From Solibacter sp039934035 (GTDB lineage Bacteria; Acidobacteriota; Terriglobia; Bryobacterales; Bryobacteraceae), in assembly GCA_039934035.1 (NCBI GenBank), contig JBDTMZ010000159.1, positions 1 to 64,000 of the forward strand: a DNA stretch of 64,000 bases, in the 5' to 3' direction. Both the position numbers and the translations under genes were made by a program. Within the stretch, counting starts at the first letter, position 1. Every line of letters starts with the position of its first letter. The notes below the pieces were generated by a model, which was given only the letters and a program-made list of their open reading frames with translations, searched no databases and was not told the origin of the DNA. Shown here one piece after another: positions 25,368 through 33,972 of this stretch.

Positions 25368-26765
25368 ATGTTCTATCGGACCTACCACAGAATCGCGGCC
25401 GTCGCCGTAATGGGTGCCGTGGTTCTCACTGGCGCGGCTCAGCTTGCGCGAGCTCAAGCGCCGGAAAAGAAGGTTAAAGATCAAGGCGAATACGACATCT
25501 ACAACCAGACTCTGAAAGACATGGCCACACCGGCCAATCTGCTGAAAGACCTGGATACGTGGGCGCAGAAGTATCCGGATTCAGACTGGAAAGATGACCG
25601 CCAGGGTTACTACATCAGGGCCTACAACGGAACCAACCAGCCGGCCAAAGTGCTCGAGGTGGGTGCGCAGTTGATGGGCCGCGATCTCCATAAAGTATTT
25701 CCCGACCCGAAGGCGGGTCCGCCGGAGATTCTCACCATCCTCTACCTGATGTGTGTGAACTTGCAGAAACTGCCCAACGCGACGCCGGAACAGATGGCGC
25801 AGGGCGAGGCGGCGGCCAAGGCGCTCGCCGAATTCGTGCCCACGTTCTTCACCGCCGCCAACAAGCCTGCGGGCACCACGGATGTCGCCTGGAATGAAGG
25901 CAAGACCACCATGGAAAAGGTGGCCAAGGACACCCGGATGTACATCGCGACCAAGCCCGGCGCGGACGCGATGGCTCGCTACACCGCGAATAAGGACGCG
26001 AAAGAATGCGTGACCGCGGAATCCGGCTACAAAAAGGCCCTGGAACAGTATCCGGAAAGCGCCCTGATTGCCTATCAGTTGGGCCGCGCCCTGCGCTGCC
26101 AGCAGACCGCGGGTCCGGAGAAAGTTCCGCAGGCGCTGTATGAGTTCGCGCGCGCCTCGGCCGTGGATCCGACCCTCGGCGGCACGATGGACGCCAAGGC
26201 CCTGAACAATTATCTGGAGAGCGCCTATAGCAGCTATCACGGCAGCCTGGAAGGCCTCGATCAGTTGAAGACGCAGGCTAAGGCCAACCCGCTGCCGCCC
26301 GCCGATCTGAAGATCAAAACCGCGACTCAGATCGCGGGTGAGAAGCAGGCCGAATTCGAACAAAGCAATCCGCAACTCGCTCTCTGGATGCGCATCAAAG
26401 GCGCCCTCAGCGACACCAACGGAGCCACTTATTTCGAGAATGAACTGAAGGATTCCGAGGTGCCGCCCTTGAAGGGTACGCTGCTTGAAGGCAAGCCCTC
26501 CTGCAAGTCCAAGGAACTCCTGGTGGCGATCCCGCTGCCCGATCAGCAGGGCAACCCGGTTGCCGAAATCACCATCAAGCTCGACGCGCCGCTGGCCGGC
26601 ACGCCCGAAACCGGATCCACCATTCAGTTCAAGGGTGTCCCCAAGGCCTTCAGCAAAGACCCCTTCATGCTGACCATGGAAGCCGAAAAGGCCAAAGTGG
26701 AGAACGTGAAGACCTCGCCCTGTGGCGCTGCCCCGGCCAAGAAAGCTGCTCCGAGGAAGAAGTAG
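25368..26765 (+). CDS. Exported protein with TPR-like helices
   Basis: The protein has 465 residues. A signal peptide (YHRIAAVAVMGAVVLTGAAQ, about 5-30) is followed by helical repeat-like sequence with hints of tetratricopeptide organisation (SGYKKALEQYPESALIAYQL near the middle) and a Lys-rich C-terminal tail. A later part (about 385-450) has a beta-rich region with two cysteines (PSCKSKELLVAIPL). I do not recognise a named family. GGAGG at 25351-25355 is ideally spaced for a TTG at 25362 and slightly far for ATG 25368; I give ATG. A good promoter lies upstream and a perfect terminator follows, so it is monocistronic. Confidence 0.75.
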   Translation: MFYRTYHRIAAVAVMGAVVLTGAAQLARAQAPEKKVKDQGEYDIYNQTLKDMATPANLLKDLDTWAQKYPDSDWKDDRQGYYIRAYNGTNQPAKVLEVGAQLMGRDLHKVFPDPKAGPPEILTILYLMCVNLQKLPNATPEQMAQGEAAAKALAEFVPTFFTAANKPAGTTDVAWNEGKTTMEKVAKDTRMYIATKPGADAMARYTANKDAKECVTAESGYKKALEQYPESALIAYQLGRALRCQQTAGPEKVPQALYEFARASAVDPTLGGTMDAKALNNYLESAYSSYHGSLEGLDQLKTQAKANPLPPADLKIKTATQIAGEKQAEFEQSNPQLALWMRIKGALSDTNGATYFENELKDSEVPPLKGTLLEGKPSCKSKELLVAIPLPDQQGNPVAEITIKLDAPLAGTPETGSTIQFKGVPKAFSKDPFMLTMEAEKAKVENVKTSPCGAAPAKKAAPRKK

Positions 26766-26789
26766 CCTACCTCCGGCATCCCAAAAAAG

Positions 26790-26830
26790 AGCTCCCTGGC
26801 AATTTCAAACTGCCAGGGAGCTTTTATTTT
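26790..26830 (+). terminator. Rho-independent terminator
   Basis: AGCTCCCTGGCA (26790-26801) and TGCCAGGGAGCT (26811-26822) form a perfect 12-bp stem with a 9-nt loop. The tract TTTTATTTT follows, and AAAAAA precedes it, so it may also serve the minus strand. Confidence 0.93.
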
Positions 26831-26858
26831 AAAAACAATACTACTTACCAGGAAATGG

Positions 26859-27110
26859 TTAGGTCCGGCTGATGCGGCTGGAGTATTCGCTGGCGGCTTC
26901 GGCGGGCGCTTTCGAGTGGGAGAGCACCAGGCTGAAGACGAAGCGTTCCACCGGGTTCATGGATTCCGCCTGCCGGAGGTCGCCAAAATTCTGCTGAAAA
27001 CTGCGCACCGAAGAGACGACCCGATGGTAGGCGGGGAGCGTGCCGGCGCCGGCCACTGCCAGTAGGACCACTGCGATTCCGAGGATGGTTGTTTTTCGTC
27101 TCACACCCAT
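26859..27110 (-). CDS. Small hypothetical exported or membrane protein
   Basis: The protein has 83 residues. It begins MGVRRKTTILGIAVVLLAVA, a basic start followed by one hydrophobic segment (about 8-25) that could be a signal peptide or anchor. The rest is a short helical region (RSFQQNFGDLRQAESMNPVE) with no recognisable motif. ATG 27110 has GGCGGAG upstream. It faces the terminator at 26790 and is divergent from the FmdB-like gene. It may be a real small gene but support is limited. Confidence 0.45.
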   Translation of the reverse strand: MGVRRKTTILGIAVVLLAVAGAGTLPAYHRVVSSVRSFQQNFGDLRQAESMNPVERFVFSLVLSHSKAPAEAASEYSSRISRT

Positions 27111-27276
27111 TAAGACGCTCCGCCTCCCGGGAAAGTTAGCTGTGCCCCTTAGGCTTGACAATCCTTAACCTTACAGGCGGTAGTGTTAAGAGCCGGAAGA
27201 GTTTTGAGGGGTGTCTGTTACAATAAAGGCAGGTACTGAGGGTTCTTCCAGCAAGAACACACCAGCAGGAACGCTT

Positions 27277-27618
27277 ATGCCACTTTACGATTACCGCTGT
27301 CACCAGTGTGGTGAAATCTTCGAGGTCAAGCAGAAATTCGCGGACGAAGTCCTGAAGATTCATGAAACGTGCGGTGGAGAACTGGAACGGCTGATTTCGC
27401 TCCCTGCCATCCAGTTCAAGGGAACCGGCTGGTACGTCACCGACTACAAAGGGAACGGCAAATCCCCGGCGCCGAGCGTGCCGGGCAAGACTTCCGAATC
27501 CTCTAATACGGGCAAGACCGAAGGCAAGAGCGAAAGCAAGAACGAAGCCAAAACCGAGAGTAAGTCAGAGCCGAAATCCGAAAGCAAGCCTTCTCCGGCG
27601 CCTAGCACTGCTCCGTAA
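27277..27618 (+). CDS. FmdB-family zinc-ribbon protein with Ser/Lys-rich tail
   Basis: This 113-residue protein has an N-terminal FmdB/CxxC zinc ribbon: MPLYDYRCHQCGEIFEVKQ, then a second pair reduced to HETCGGELERL, where the usual CxxC reads C-G-G. The second half of the zinc site may therefore be incomplete. After GTGWYVTDY comes a low-complexity tail of KSES/KTES repeats. FmdB-like proteins are small putative regulators; function is unproven. ATG 27277 is preceded by AGCAGGA. A TACAAT box at 27219-27224 could drive it with a leader of about 45 nt. Confidence 0.85.
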   Translation: MPLYDYRCHQCGEIFEVKQKFADEVLKIHETCGGELERLISLPAIQFKGTGWYVTDYKGNGKSPAPSVPGKTSESSNTGKTEGKSESKNEAKTESKSEPKSESKPSPAPSTAP

Positions 27619-27645
27619 AAGCCTTTCGAATCAATGTGGTGAGGG

Positions 27646-28071
27646 CTAAGCCCCCGCCATATTCGTCTTCAAGCTGTCCTTACGTACACCGTCCGACCAA
27701 CGCTGCAGCATCCCATCGGAACGAATCGCCGTGGTAGCTTGGATCGAGCGGGCCTGCGTGCGAAATTCGTATTTATCGATGGTGCAGGCCGTCTTGGTGC
27801 CCGTGCAGCGCAGGATCCGTCCGAATACGATGATTCGCATCGGGCAGGTGTCCGCCAACAGGGCTGGCCAACTGACTGAAAGTTCGACGAATGCCCCGGG
27901 CCTGAGCTGCTGTTCCGCCATGAACGAAACTCCGCCGCTCCCTATGTTCAGAGTCATCCCGTTGCCGGACGCAATCACCACTCCGTTTTCCGCGGCTTTG
28001 TATCGTAATTCACGCTCAATCGGAAAACGCAATTTTCTGCGTCTCTCGTTTTCTCTTTTTACCAATTCCAT
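27646..28071 (-). CDS. PilZ-domain protein
   Basis: This 141-residue cytoplasmic protein has a PilZ fold, the cyclic-di-GMP receptor domain. The N-terminal RRRKLRFPIERELRYK contains the arginine-rich RxxxR-type element, and NIGSGGVSF is the second signature (D/NxSxxG-like). GRILRC follows on a later strand, as in other PilZ proteins. Ligand binding is likely but the second motif is not canonical, so it could be degenerate. ATG 28071 has an excellent GGAGGAA ribosome site. It is divergent from the phosphatase at 28307, with an AT-rich 235-bp region between them. Confidence 0.82.
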   Translation of the reverse strand: MELVKRENERRRKLRFPIERELRYKAAENGVVIASGNGMTLNIGSGGVSFMAEQQLRPGAFVELSVSWPALLADTCPMRIIVFGRILRCTGTKTACTIDKYEFRTQARSIQATTAIRSDGMLQRWSDGVRKDSLKTNMAGA

Positions 28072-28306
28072 GACTCGTTCCTCCGCCGTACTTATGATTG
28101 CCAGTACTGCATTTGTAGGCCCTAACGACGGGCCTTTTATTTTTAAATACTTAAGAGTACACTCGACATGGACTGTACATAATGTGGACAATGACTACTC
28201 ATTAGCGATGTACACGTTGCTTACACTTGATGTTTCTGCGCAACAAATAGTCGCAACGGATTGCATGATAACCTAAAACTTAGTATTTCAGGCGGAATTT
28301 TTCGAA

Positions 28307-29833
28307 ATGCTTAGAATTATTTTTCTGTTCGCTTTACTGGCCGCCTCCCTCGTTCATGCCGCTCCGAACAAGCCAAAACTGGTCCTGACCGTAGTCATCG
28401 ACCAGTTCCGCTACGATTACCTGACGCGGTTCCGGGCGGATTATACGGCCGGTCTGGCCCGTCTGCTGAATCAGGGCGCGGTCCTGACGAACGCCTATTA
28501 TCCACAGGTTCCAACGGTCACGGCAGTGGGGCACAGCACCATCCTGACAGGCGCCATCCCCTCCATCAGCGGCATCGTCGCCAACGAGTGGTACGATCGC
28601 GACGAAAAGGCGCACGTCACCAGCGTAAGCGACGCAAGGACGCAGTTGCTGGGGGGCACAGCTGGCGCGGCAGGTGCGTCGCCCTCGCGTCTGTTGGTCA
28701 GTACCGTGGGGGACGAGTTGAAGCTCGCCGGGGCGGGGAAGCCGCGGGTAGTGGGCATCTCGCTGAAGGACCGCAGCGCAATTCTGACAGCCGGCCGTAT
28801 GGCGGATGGAGCCTTCTGGTTCGACACCACGACCGGCAATTTCGTCAGCAGCACCTATTACTATAAGGAACTGCCTGCCTGGGCGAAGGAATTCAATGCG
28901 CGGCGTCCGGCCGACAAGTATCTCGGCGTCACCTGGCTGGGGCACAAACTTCCCGATCAAACCGCCACGCTGTTCACCGAACTCGAGTACACCCCATTCG
29001 GCAACGAATTGATGGAACAGTTTGTGGAAAAGGCGCTGGCGGCGGAAGCCTTGGGCACGCGCGGCGTCACCGACGTACTCGCCCTCAGTTTCTCCTCCAA
29101 CGATTATGTGGGACACCGCTACGGTCCGGACTCGCCCGAAGTTCGCGACGTGACGCTTGCCACGGACAAGCTGCTGGCCCGGCTGTTCGCGGCGGTAGAA
29201 AAGCAGGTCGGGGTGGGGAATTATCTAGTCGTGCTGACCAGCGATCACGGCGTGTCGCCCGTGCCCGAAGTGAACGCGGCGCGCCGCATGCCCGGCGGAC
29301 GGATCGATCCCGCGGCGATCAAAGCGACCGTTCAAGCGGCCCTGGCCAGGAAATACGGACCGGGGGACTGGGTTGCCGGCAATTGGGACCTCGCGGTCTA
29401 CCTCAATCAGCCTTTGATTGCGAATCTGAAGCTGGATTTGGGCGCCGTTCAGCGGGAGGCCGCGGCGGCGATCCAGGCGATCCCTCACGTGGCAAGAGTT
29501 TACACCTTGAACCAGATGCTCCAGGGGAATGGAGGCCTTCGCGACGTCATCAGTCAGAAGGTGGCGAACGGGTACCACCCGCGCCGGGGGCCGGACGTGG
29601 AACTCGTGCCCGACCCGTACTGGTTTGTGAGCACCAGCAAGACGTCGCACGCCACGCCGTATGATTATGATGCGCATGTGCCGGTCATTTTCATGGGGCA
29701 GGGAATCCGCCCCGGGCGCTACCTGGCGCCGGTGGTGGTCAACGATATTGCGCCGACGCTGGCCTCGATGCTGGAAATCGCCCCTCCCAGCGGCAGCGTG
29801 GGCCGTGTTTTAACGGAAATTTTGGTCAATTAG
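28307..29833 (+). CDS. Secreted alkaline-phosphatase-superfamily phosphatase (PafA-like)
   Basis: This 508-residue periplasmic phosphomonoesterase has a signal peptide (about 1-18). Catalytic features of the PafA group are present: metal ligand Asp32 in VVIDQFRYDYL, the nucleophile Thr72 in VPTVTAVGHSTI, metal-binding FSSNDYVGHRYGPDS, TSDHGVSP, and a C-terminal histidine in KTSHATPYDYDAHVP. The length (about 520-550 in PafA) is slightly short. It probably scavenges phosphate from organic esters outside the cytoplasm. The groES promoter -35 overlaps its stop codon region. No Pho box was identified. Confidence 0.93.
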   Translation: MLRIIFLFALLAASLVHAAPNKPKLVLTVVIDQFRYDYLTRFRADYTAGLARLLNQGAVLTNAYYPQVPTVTAVGHSTILTGAIPSISGIVANEWYDRDEKAHVTSVSDARTQLLGGTAGAAGASPSRLLVSTVGDELKLAGAGKPRVVGISLKDRSAILTAGRMADGAFWFDTTTGNFVSSTYYYKELPAWAKEFNARRPADKYLGVTWLGHKLPDQTATLFTELEYTPFGNELMEQFVEKALAAEALGTRGVTDVLALSFSSNDYVGHRYGPDSPEVRDVTLATDKLLARLFAAVEKQVGVGNYLVVLTSDHGVSPVPEVNAARRMPGGRIDPAAIKATVQAALARKYGPGDWVAGNWDLAVYLNQPLIANLKLDLGAVQREAAAAIQAIPHVARVYTLNQMLQGNGGLRDVISQKVANGYHPRRGPDVELVPDPYWFVSTSKTSHATPYDYDAHVPVIFMGQGIRPGRYLAPVVVNDIAPTLASMLEIAPPSGSVGRVLTEILVN

Positions 29834-29850
29834 AACCGCGCCTGTATAAT
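29822..29850 (+). promoter_or_regulatory. Promoter of groES, implying a leaderless mRNA
   Basis: TTGGTC (29822-29827), a 17-bp spacer and a perfect TATAAT (29845-29850) form a strong promoter overlapping the end of the phosphatase gene. The ATG at 29858 follows after 7 nt, so the transcript should start at or next to the initiation codon. No CIRCE inverted repeat is seen. Confidence 0.8.
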
Positions 29851-29857
29851 TGGAGTC

Positions 29858-30145
29858 ATGGATTTACGTCCCTTGCACGACCGCGTGATGGTCACCCGCC
29901 TGGATGAAGGCGAACAGATTCTGGGAGGCATCATCATTCCCGATTCGGCTAAGGAAAAGCCGCAACAGGCGATGGTGAAAGCCATTGGTAACGGCAAACT
30001 GTTGGAGAACGGCGAGCGTGTTCCGATCGATCTGAAACCCGGCGACCGGATCCTTTTCGGCAAGTACTCGGGTTCGGAAATCAAAATCGAAGGCGTGGAA
30101 TACCTCATTCTGCGCGAAGACGAAATTCTCGGCGTGCTCGAATAG
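29858..30145 (+). CDS. groES: Co-chaperonin GroES
   Basis: This 95-residue cytoplasmic lid of the GroEL chaperonin matches the family along its whole length: LRPLHDRVMVTRLDEGE, the mobile loop with GGIIIPDSAKEKPQQ, GDRILFGKYSGSEIK and a C-terminal LREDEILGVLE. Unusually, groEL does not follow; the next gene encodes a Skp/OmpH-like chaperone. GroEL must be elsewhere on the chromosome. Its promoter ends 7 nt before the ATG. GGAG occurs between them but would lie at or upstream of the transcription start. Confidence 0.97.
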   Translation: MDLRPLHDRVMVTRLDEGEQILGGIIIPDSAKEKPQQAMVKAIGNGKLLENGERVPIDLKPGDRILFGKYSGSEIKIEGVEYLILREDEILGVLE

Positions 30146-30206
30146 AGGGAACCCGCAAACGGCTGTGTTAGTCTAAAAGATTACACACCATATCAGGAGT
30201 TTGTTC

Positions 30207-30749
30207 ATGTCATTTCGTTTGGCGCTCAGGCCGCTAGCGGTCTGCTCGGCCCTTCTTGTGTTCGGCCACGTCGCAGCCGCTCAGAGCAAGGTAGCCGTCA
30301 TCAATCTGCAGAAGGCGGTGCTGGAATCCGCTGAGATCAAAGCCGCCTCCGCGGCGATGGAAAATCGCTACCAGCCGCGCGTCACCCAGATTGAATCTCT
30401 GGACAAGGACATTGCCGCTATCTCGCAGAATCTGCAGACCAATGCCGGGAAGCTGACGCCGCAGGCCGAGGCCGATCTGAACGCCCAGGGCACCAAGAAA
30501 CAGCGCGACGTACAGCGCCTGCGGGACGATCTGCAGGCCGATGTCGATCGCGACCGGAACGAGATTCTGCAGAAGAGCGCCACCAAGATGGGCGATGTGC
30601 TGAAGAAGCTGGCGGAAGAAAAGGGCTACGACCTGGTGATCGACGCACCGTACGCGCCGTATTTCAAAGCTGCGATGGAGATCACAAATGACCTCATCGC
30701 GGCGTATGATAAGGCGTACCCTGCGGCTGCTCCACCTGCCAAGAAGTGA
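30207..30749 (+). CDS. Skp/OmpH-family periplasmic chaperone
   Basis: This 180-residue exported chaperone would hold unfolded outer-membrane proteins. A signal peptide (FRLALRPLAVCSALLVFGHV, about 3-26) is followed by the OmpH core: KVAVINLQKAVLESAE, a long charged coiled-coil arm (about 60-125) and the closing motif EEKGYDLVIDAPYAPYF. Length is typical. I chose ATG 30207 because AGGAG is correctly placed before it. The groES gene lies 61 bp upstream, grouping two protein-folding factors. Confidence 0.92.
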   Translation: MSFRLALRPLAVCSALLVFGHVAAAQSKVAVINLQKAVLESAEIKAASAAMENRYQPRVTQIESLDKDIAAISQNLQTNAGKLTPQAEADLNAQGTKKQRDVQRLRDDLQADVDRDRNEILQKSATKMGDVLKKLAEEKGYDLVIDAPYAPYFKAAMEITNDLIAAYDKAYPAAAPPAKK

Positions 30750-30751
30750 GC

Positions 30752-30757
30752 CATAAT
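30752..30757 (+). promoter_or_regulatory. -10 element implying a leaderless transcript
   Basis: CATAAT ends 7 nt before the ATG at 30765. The gene has no Shine-Dalgarno sequence; no clear -35 is visible. Confidence 0.4.
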
Positions 30758-30764
30758 CGAATAG

Positions 30765-31217
30765 ATGGCCGGTTATCTGGATCAATACGGCGCCGGTGAA
30801 GAACGGCGCGCGAAGATCACGAAAACCATCTGGAACACGGTGGTTGCGCTTGTCGTGCTGGCGGTAGCCGGCGGCGCGTTGTATTTTCATTTTCATAATT
30901 ACCGGGAAGAACATCAGGTGCTGGAGTTCATGAACCTGCTTTCCGGGAAGAACTACAAGGCCGCGTACGCCTTGTTCGGCTGCACGGATCAAAAGCCGTG
31001 CCGCTACTATCCGTTCGACAAGTTCATGGAAGACTGGGGCCCGGCGAGCGGGCACACCGGATACCAGCAGGCGCGCATTACGCGCAGCCGCTCCTGCGGT
31101 TCCGGGGTACTTCTGACGGTGGATTACGGCAAGGACCAGCAGGAAAAGCTCTGGGTGGAACGGGTGGACAAAAGTATTGGATTCCCCCCGGTCCAAGGCT
31201 GTCCGGCGGGACTCTAA
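30765..31217 (+). CDS. Single-pass membrane protein of unknown function
   Basis: The protein has 150 residues. It has a basic cytoplasmic N-terminus, one membrane helix (about 26-42) and an extracytoplasmic domain of about 105 residues. That domain opens with EEHQVLEFMNLLSGKNYKAAYALFGC, a pattern seen in NTF2/DUF4878-like folds, and contains four cysteines (LFGC, KPC, RSC, QGC) that could form disulfides. I cannot name a family with confidence. It sits between skp-like and gltA on the same strand, with a -10 element 7 nt before its ATG. Confidence 0.65.
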   Translation: MAGYLDQYGAGEERRAKITKTIWNTVVALVVLAVAGGALYFHFHNYREEHQVLEFMNLLSGKNYKAAYALFGCTDQKPCRYYPFDKFMEDWGPASGHTGYQQARITRSRSCGSGVLLTVDYGKDQQEKLWVERVDKSIGFPPVQGCPAGL

Positions 31218-31246
31218 GGTCACATCTGGGTACGGAGAAAGCGTCA

Positions 31247-32368
31247 ATGGGAACACCTACGGCAGGGTTGGAAGGCGTCATCGCGGGCGAAAGCGAAATC
31301 TGTTATATCGATGGCTACGCCGGGATATTGAGCTATCGCGGATATAACATCCATACGCTGGCGGAACACGCCAAATTCGAGGAAGTGATCTTCCTCCTCT
31401 GGAACGGCTGGCTGCCCAAGCAGGGCGAACTGGATCAGTTGAAGAAAGATCTCGTGGCCACGCGGGAACTCCCCCCCGAGGTGGTGGATTTCCTGAAATC
31501 CCAGCCCAAGAGCAACGCGATGGACGTGTTGCGCACCGCAGTCTCCATGCTGGCCCTGTACGATCCGGCGGCGCAGGACATGTCGGCCGAGGCCAACCAC
31601 CTGAAGGCGACCCGCCTGATGTCGCAGACCGCGACCATGGTCACCACCTACGACCGCCTGCGCAACGGCAAGGACGTCATCCCCGGCGACCCGAATCTGG
31701 ACTTCTCCGCCAACTTCCTTTACACTCTGACCGGCAAGCAGCCCGACGACATCATGGAGCGCGCGTTCGATGTGGCGATGACGCTGCATGCCGATCACGA
31801 ACTGAACGCGTCCACCTTTGCCGCCCGTGTGGTCGCGGCCACCTTGAGCGACATTTACTCCGCGGTCACGGCCGGCATCGGCGCCTTGAAGGGGCCGCTG
31901 CACGGCGGCGCGAATCAGGATGTGATCAAGTGGCTGCTCGGCCTCGGCGACGAGGAAGAAGCGGTCAACGCCGTCAAGGGCACCCTGGCGCGTAAGGTGA
32001 AGATCCCCGGTTTCGGCCACCGTGTGTACCGCACTGAAGATCCGCGTGCCTCGCATCTGCGCGTCCTGAGCGAAGAGCTTGGCAAGCGTACCGGGCACGA
32101 AAAGCTGTACCGCCTCTCCAAGCGTATGGAAGAGACCGTGCGCGACGTCAAGCAACTTAACCCGAATGTGGATTTCTACTCGGCATCGGCCTACTATTCG
32201 CTGGGCATTCCAATCGATCTCTACACGCCGATCTTCGCGGTCAGCCGCATGTCCGGCTGGACGGCGCACGTGCTGGAGCAGTACCGCAATAACCGCCTGA
32301 TTCGCCCGCGCGCCGAATACAAGGGCAACCCGGACGGACAGACCTGGATCCCGATGGCGGAACGCTAA
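31247..32368 (+). CDS. gltA: Citrate synthase
   Basis: This 373-residue enzyme condenses acetyl-CoA with oxaloacetate to start the TCA cycle. Catalytic residues are visible: His219 (GPLHGGANQ), His258 (GFGHRVYRTEDPR) and Asp324 (LGIPIDLYTPIFAVSR). The short N-terminus and length of about 370 resemble the dimeric, Gram-positive/archaeal-type enzyme rather than the longer NADH-inhibited E. coli form. I chose ATG 31247 because GGAGAAA precedes it and the family begins GLEGV. The next gene starts on the base after its stop codon. Aconitase is at 10.1 kb. Confidence 0.97.
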   Translation: MGTPTAGLEGVIAGESEICYIDGYAGILSYRGYNIHTLAEHAKFEEVIFLLWNGWLPKQGELDQLKKDLVATRELPPEVVDFLKSQPKSNAMDVLRTAVSMLALYDPAAQDMSAEANHLKATRLMSQTATMVTTYDRLRNGKDVIPGDPNLDFSANFLYTLTGKQPDDIMERAFDVAMTLHADHELNASTFAARVVAATLSDIYSAVTAGIGALKGPLHGGANQDVIKWLLGLGDEEEAVNAVKGTLARKVKIPGFGHRVYRTEDPRASHLRVLSEELGKRTGHEKLYRLSKRMEETVRDVKQLNPNVDFYSASAYYSLGIPIDLYTPIFAVSRMSGWTAHVLEQYRNNRLIRPRAEYKGNPDGQTWIPMAER

Positions 32369-32641
32369 ATGGACGAACGCGCCTATTACTCGGAGTCGCC
32401 CACCACCAAGCCGGCGACGTTAAACTGCCCGTATTGCAAGACGGCGGAAACCTACGACCTGCGCTGGATGGTGCGTAAGAAGAAGGATCGTCTGCCGCCC
32501 GGAGGAGACGAGCGCGACCGCGCGAAATTCGCCAAAGCGCAAAGCTACATGGTGCTGCTCGACGATAAAGCATCGTGCAAGAACATGCGCTGCCGCCGTC
32601 CGTTCGACATCTCGGGCGTCAAGACGATGGCGTTTATCTAA
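32369..32641 (+). CDS. Small zinc-motif protein downstream of gltA
   Basis: The protein has 90 residues. Four cysteines are arranged as CPYC (about 20-23) and a second set in CKNMRC (about 70-75), compatible with a zinc ribbon separated by a charged helical insert. There is no membrane segment or signal. The start codon directly follows the gltA stop, so translation is probably coupled to citrate synthase. Family unknown. Confidence 0.6.
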   Translation: MDERAYYSESPTTKPATLNCPYCKTAETYDLRWMVRKKKDRLPPGGDERDRAKFAKAQSYMVLLDDKASCKNMRCRRPFDISGVKTMAFI

Positions 32642-32862
32642 GCAGCTCGCCGCGCCCTTTCAAGGCGTTCTGGCGAATGGTGCGGCCCGCGCCAGTAAGA
32701 GGAACGCGAGTCGAAGTGGGGGAACTTGAGCGCTGACTCGGGCCGCAATCTGATAATCCCAGAAGACTCGCGGGCGAGACAGGCCCACTGGTACGGGCAG
32801 GGTTCCAGTACCGCGGGGATAGTAGCCCTGGATATTCTACTGCGCCTCTTTTCCGTGCCACT

Positions 32863-33948
32863 CTACTTCATGTAGCCGCGCTCTTTGTAATACTTCGCTG
32901 CGCCGGGATGCAGCGGCACCTCGCCCGCCTTCCACACCGTGTGGACGTTGTAGGAGAAGTTCATGTGCTTCCACTGGAAGAGTTCCTGCTGCTCGTCCAG
33001 CGCCTTCGCCACGTCGTAGGCGAAAGCCTCCGGCATATCGTCGCGGCCATAAACCACCGTGCCGGTGCGCACCACGGTCGCGACGGGACGGACGACGCCG
33101 CGATACAGGCCGACGGGAATGATGCCGCGCTCCTGCTCGCCGTCCTTGGCGAGTTTGTCGAGCAGCTCGCCGGGCAGTGCGATGAAGTTGAGGTCGAATT
33201 TCTGCGCGATCTCGTTCCAGATTCTCCATTCCGGCGCGGTCGATGGAGGACCGCCGCCGCCGATCACCACATCGAAATTCTGCTTGTCCTCCTCGGTATT
33301 GCCGATGCGTCCGCCCGCCGCCTCGATGGCTTCGCGCGTCAGTCCGAAGTGCTCCAGAATGGCGGCCGCACCGCCGCCGATCCCCGCCGAGAGAACCCGC
33401 ACCGGCCACTTCTTCTGCCTGATCTGCGCGAGATCGGTGATGCCCGTTTCCGCCTTTGCCGCTACCAGCACGTAGCTCGGGTCCTGAATATTCGCGATCA
33501 GTCTCAAGTTCGTGCGCGGCTTCTCGCGCGCGTAAGGACCCGTGCCGCGATAGGCGTTGCGCACGAATTGGATGGCGACCGCGCCGAAATCGATGGGCCC
33601 GAGTCCCGGCACATTGCGCGGCGCCAGGATTTCGGGCACCGCGGGATCGGGCTTGTAGGGAGGCGGCGTCTTGGCTTCGGAGACGATGCGCGGCGCCTCG
33701 GCAGCGTTGCAGTTGTAGCAGATCTGCACATCGTAGCCGTAGGGCTTCATGGCGGCCTGCACCACCTCCGCCATGGCGCCCCACGGGCACAGTTTACAAG
33801 CGCCGCCGAAGACGGGCTTCTTCGCGGCGATGCTGGCCGATGGCTTCGCCGCCGCCGGCTTCTCCTGCGCCTGCTGTGCCGCGACTCTCACTTCAATCAC
33901 GGCCATGGAGATCATCACCAACGGCACGATCCAAACAAGCTTGCGCAT
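32863..33948 (-). CDS. TAXI-family (TRAP-type) solute-binding protein with two CxxC motifs
   Basis: This 361-residue exported protein has a signal peptide (about 1-24). The rest is a periplasmic binding fold of the TAXI/TRAP type, with DPSYVLVAAKAETGITDLAQ and a glycine-rich ligand loop (VLSAGIGGGAAAIL). Unusually, the N-terminal lobe carries CKLCPWG and CYNC, two CxxC pairs about 30 residues apart, which could be disulfides or a metal site. No TRAP permease genes lie nearby. It may have been recruited for sensing or binding without a cognate transporter. ATG 33948 has GGGAGG upstream. The esterase gene upstream is 24 nt away. Confidence 0.78.
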   Translation of the reverse strand: MRKLVWIVPLVMISMAVIEVRVAAQQAQEKPAAAKPSASIAAKKPVFGGACKLCPWGAMAEVVQAAMKPYGYDVQICYNCNAAEAPRIVSEAKTPPPYKPDPAVPEILAPRNVPGLGPIDFGAVAIQFVRNAYRGTGPYAREKPRTNLRLIANIQDPSYVLVAAKAETGITDLAQIRQKKWPVRVLSAGIGGGAAAILEHFGLTREAIEAAGGRIGNTEEDKQNFDVVIGGGGPPSTAPEWRIWNEIAQKFDLNFIALPGELLDKLAKDGEQERGIIPVGLYRGVVRPVATVVRTGTVVYGRDDMPEAFAYDVAKALDEQQELFQWKHMNFSYNVHTVWKAGEVPLHPGAAKYYKERGYMK

Positions 33949-33972
33949 TTTCGCCTCCCTACCCGATTCGCT

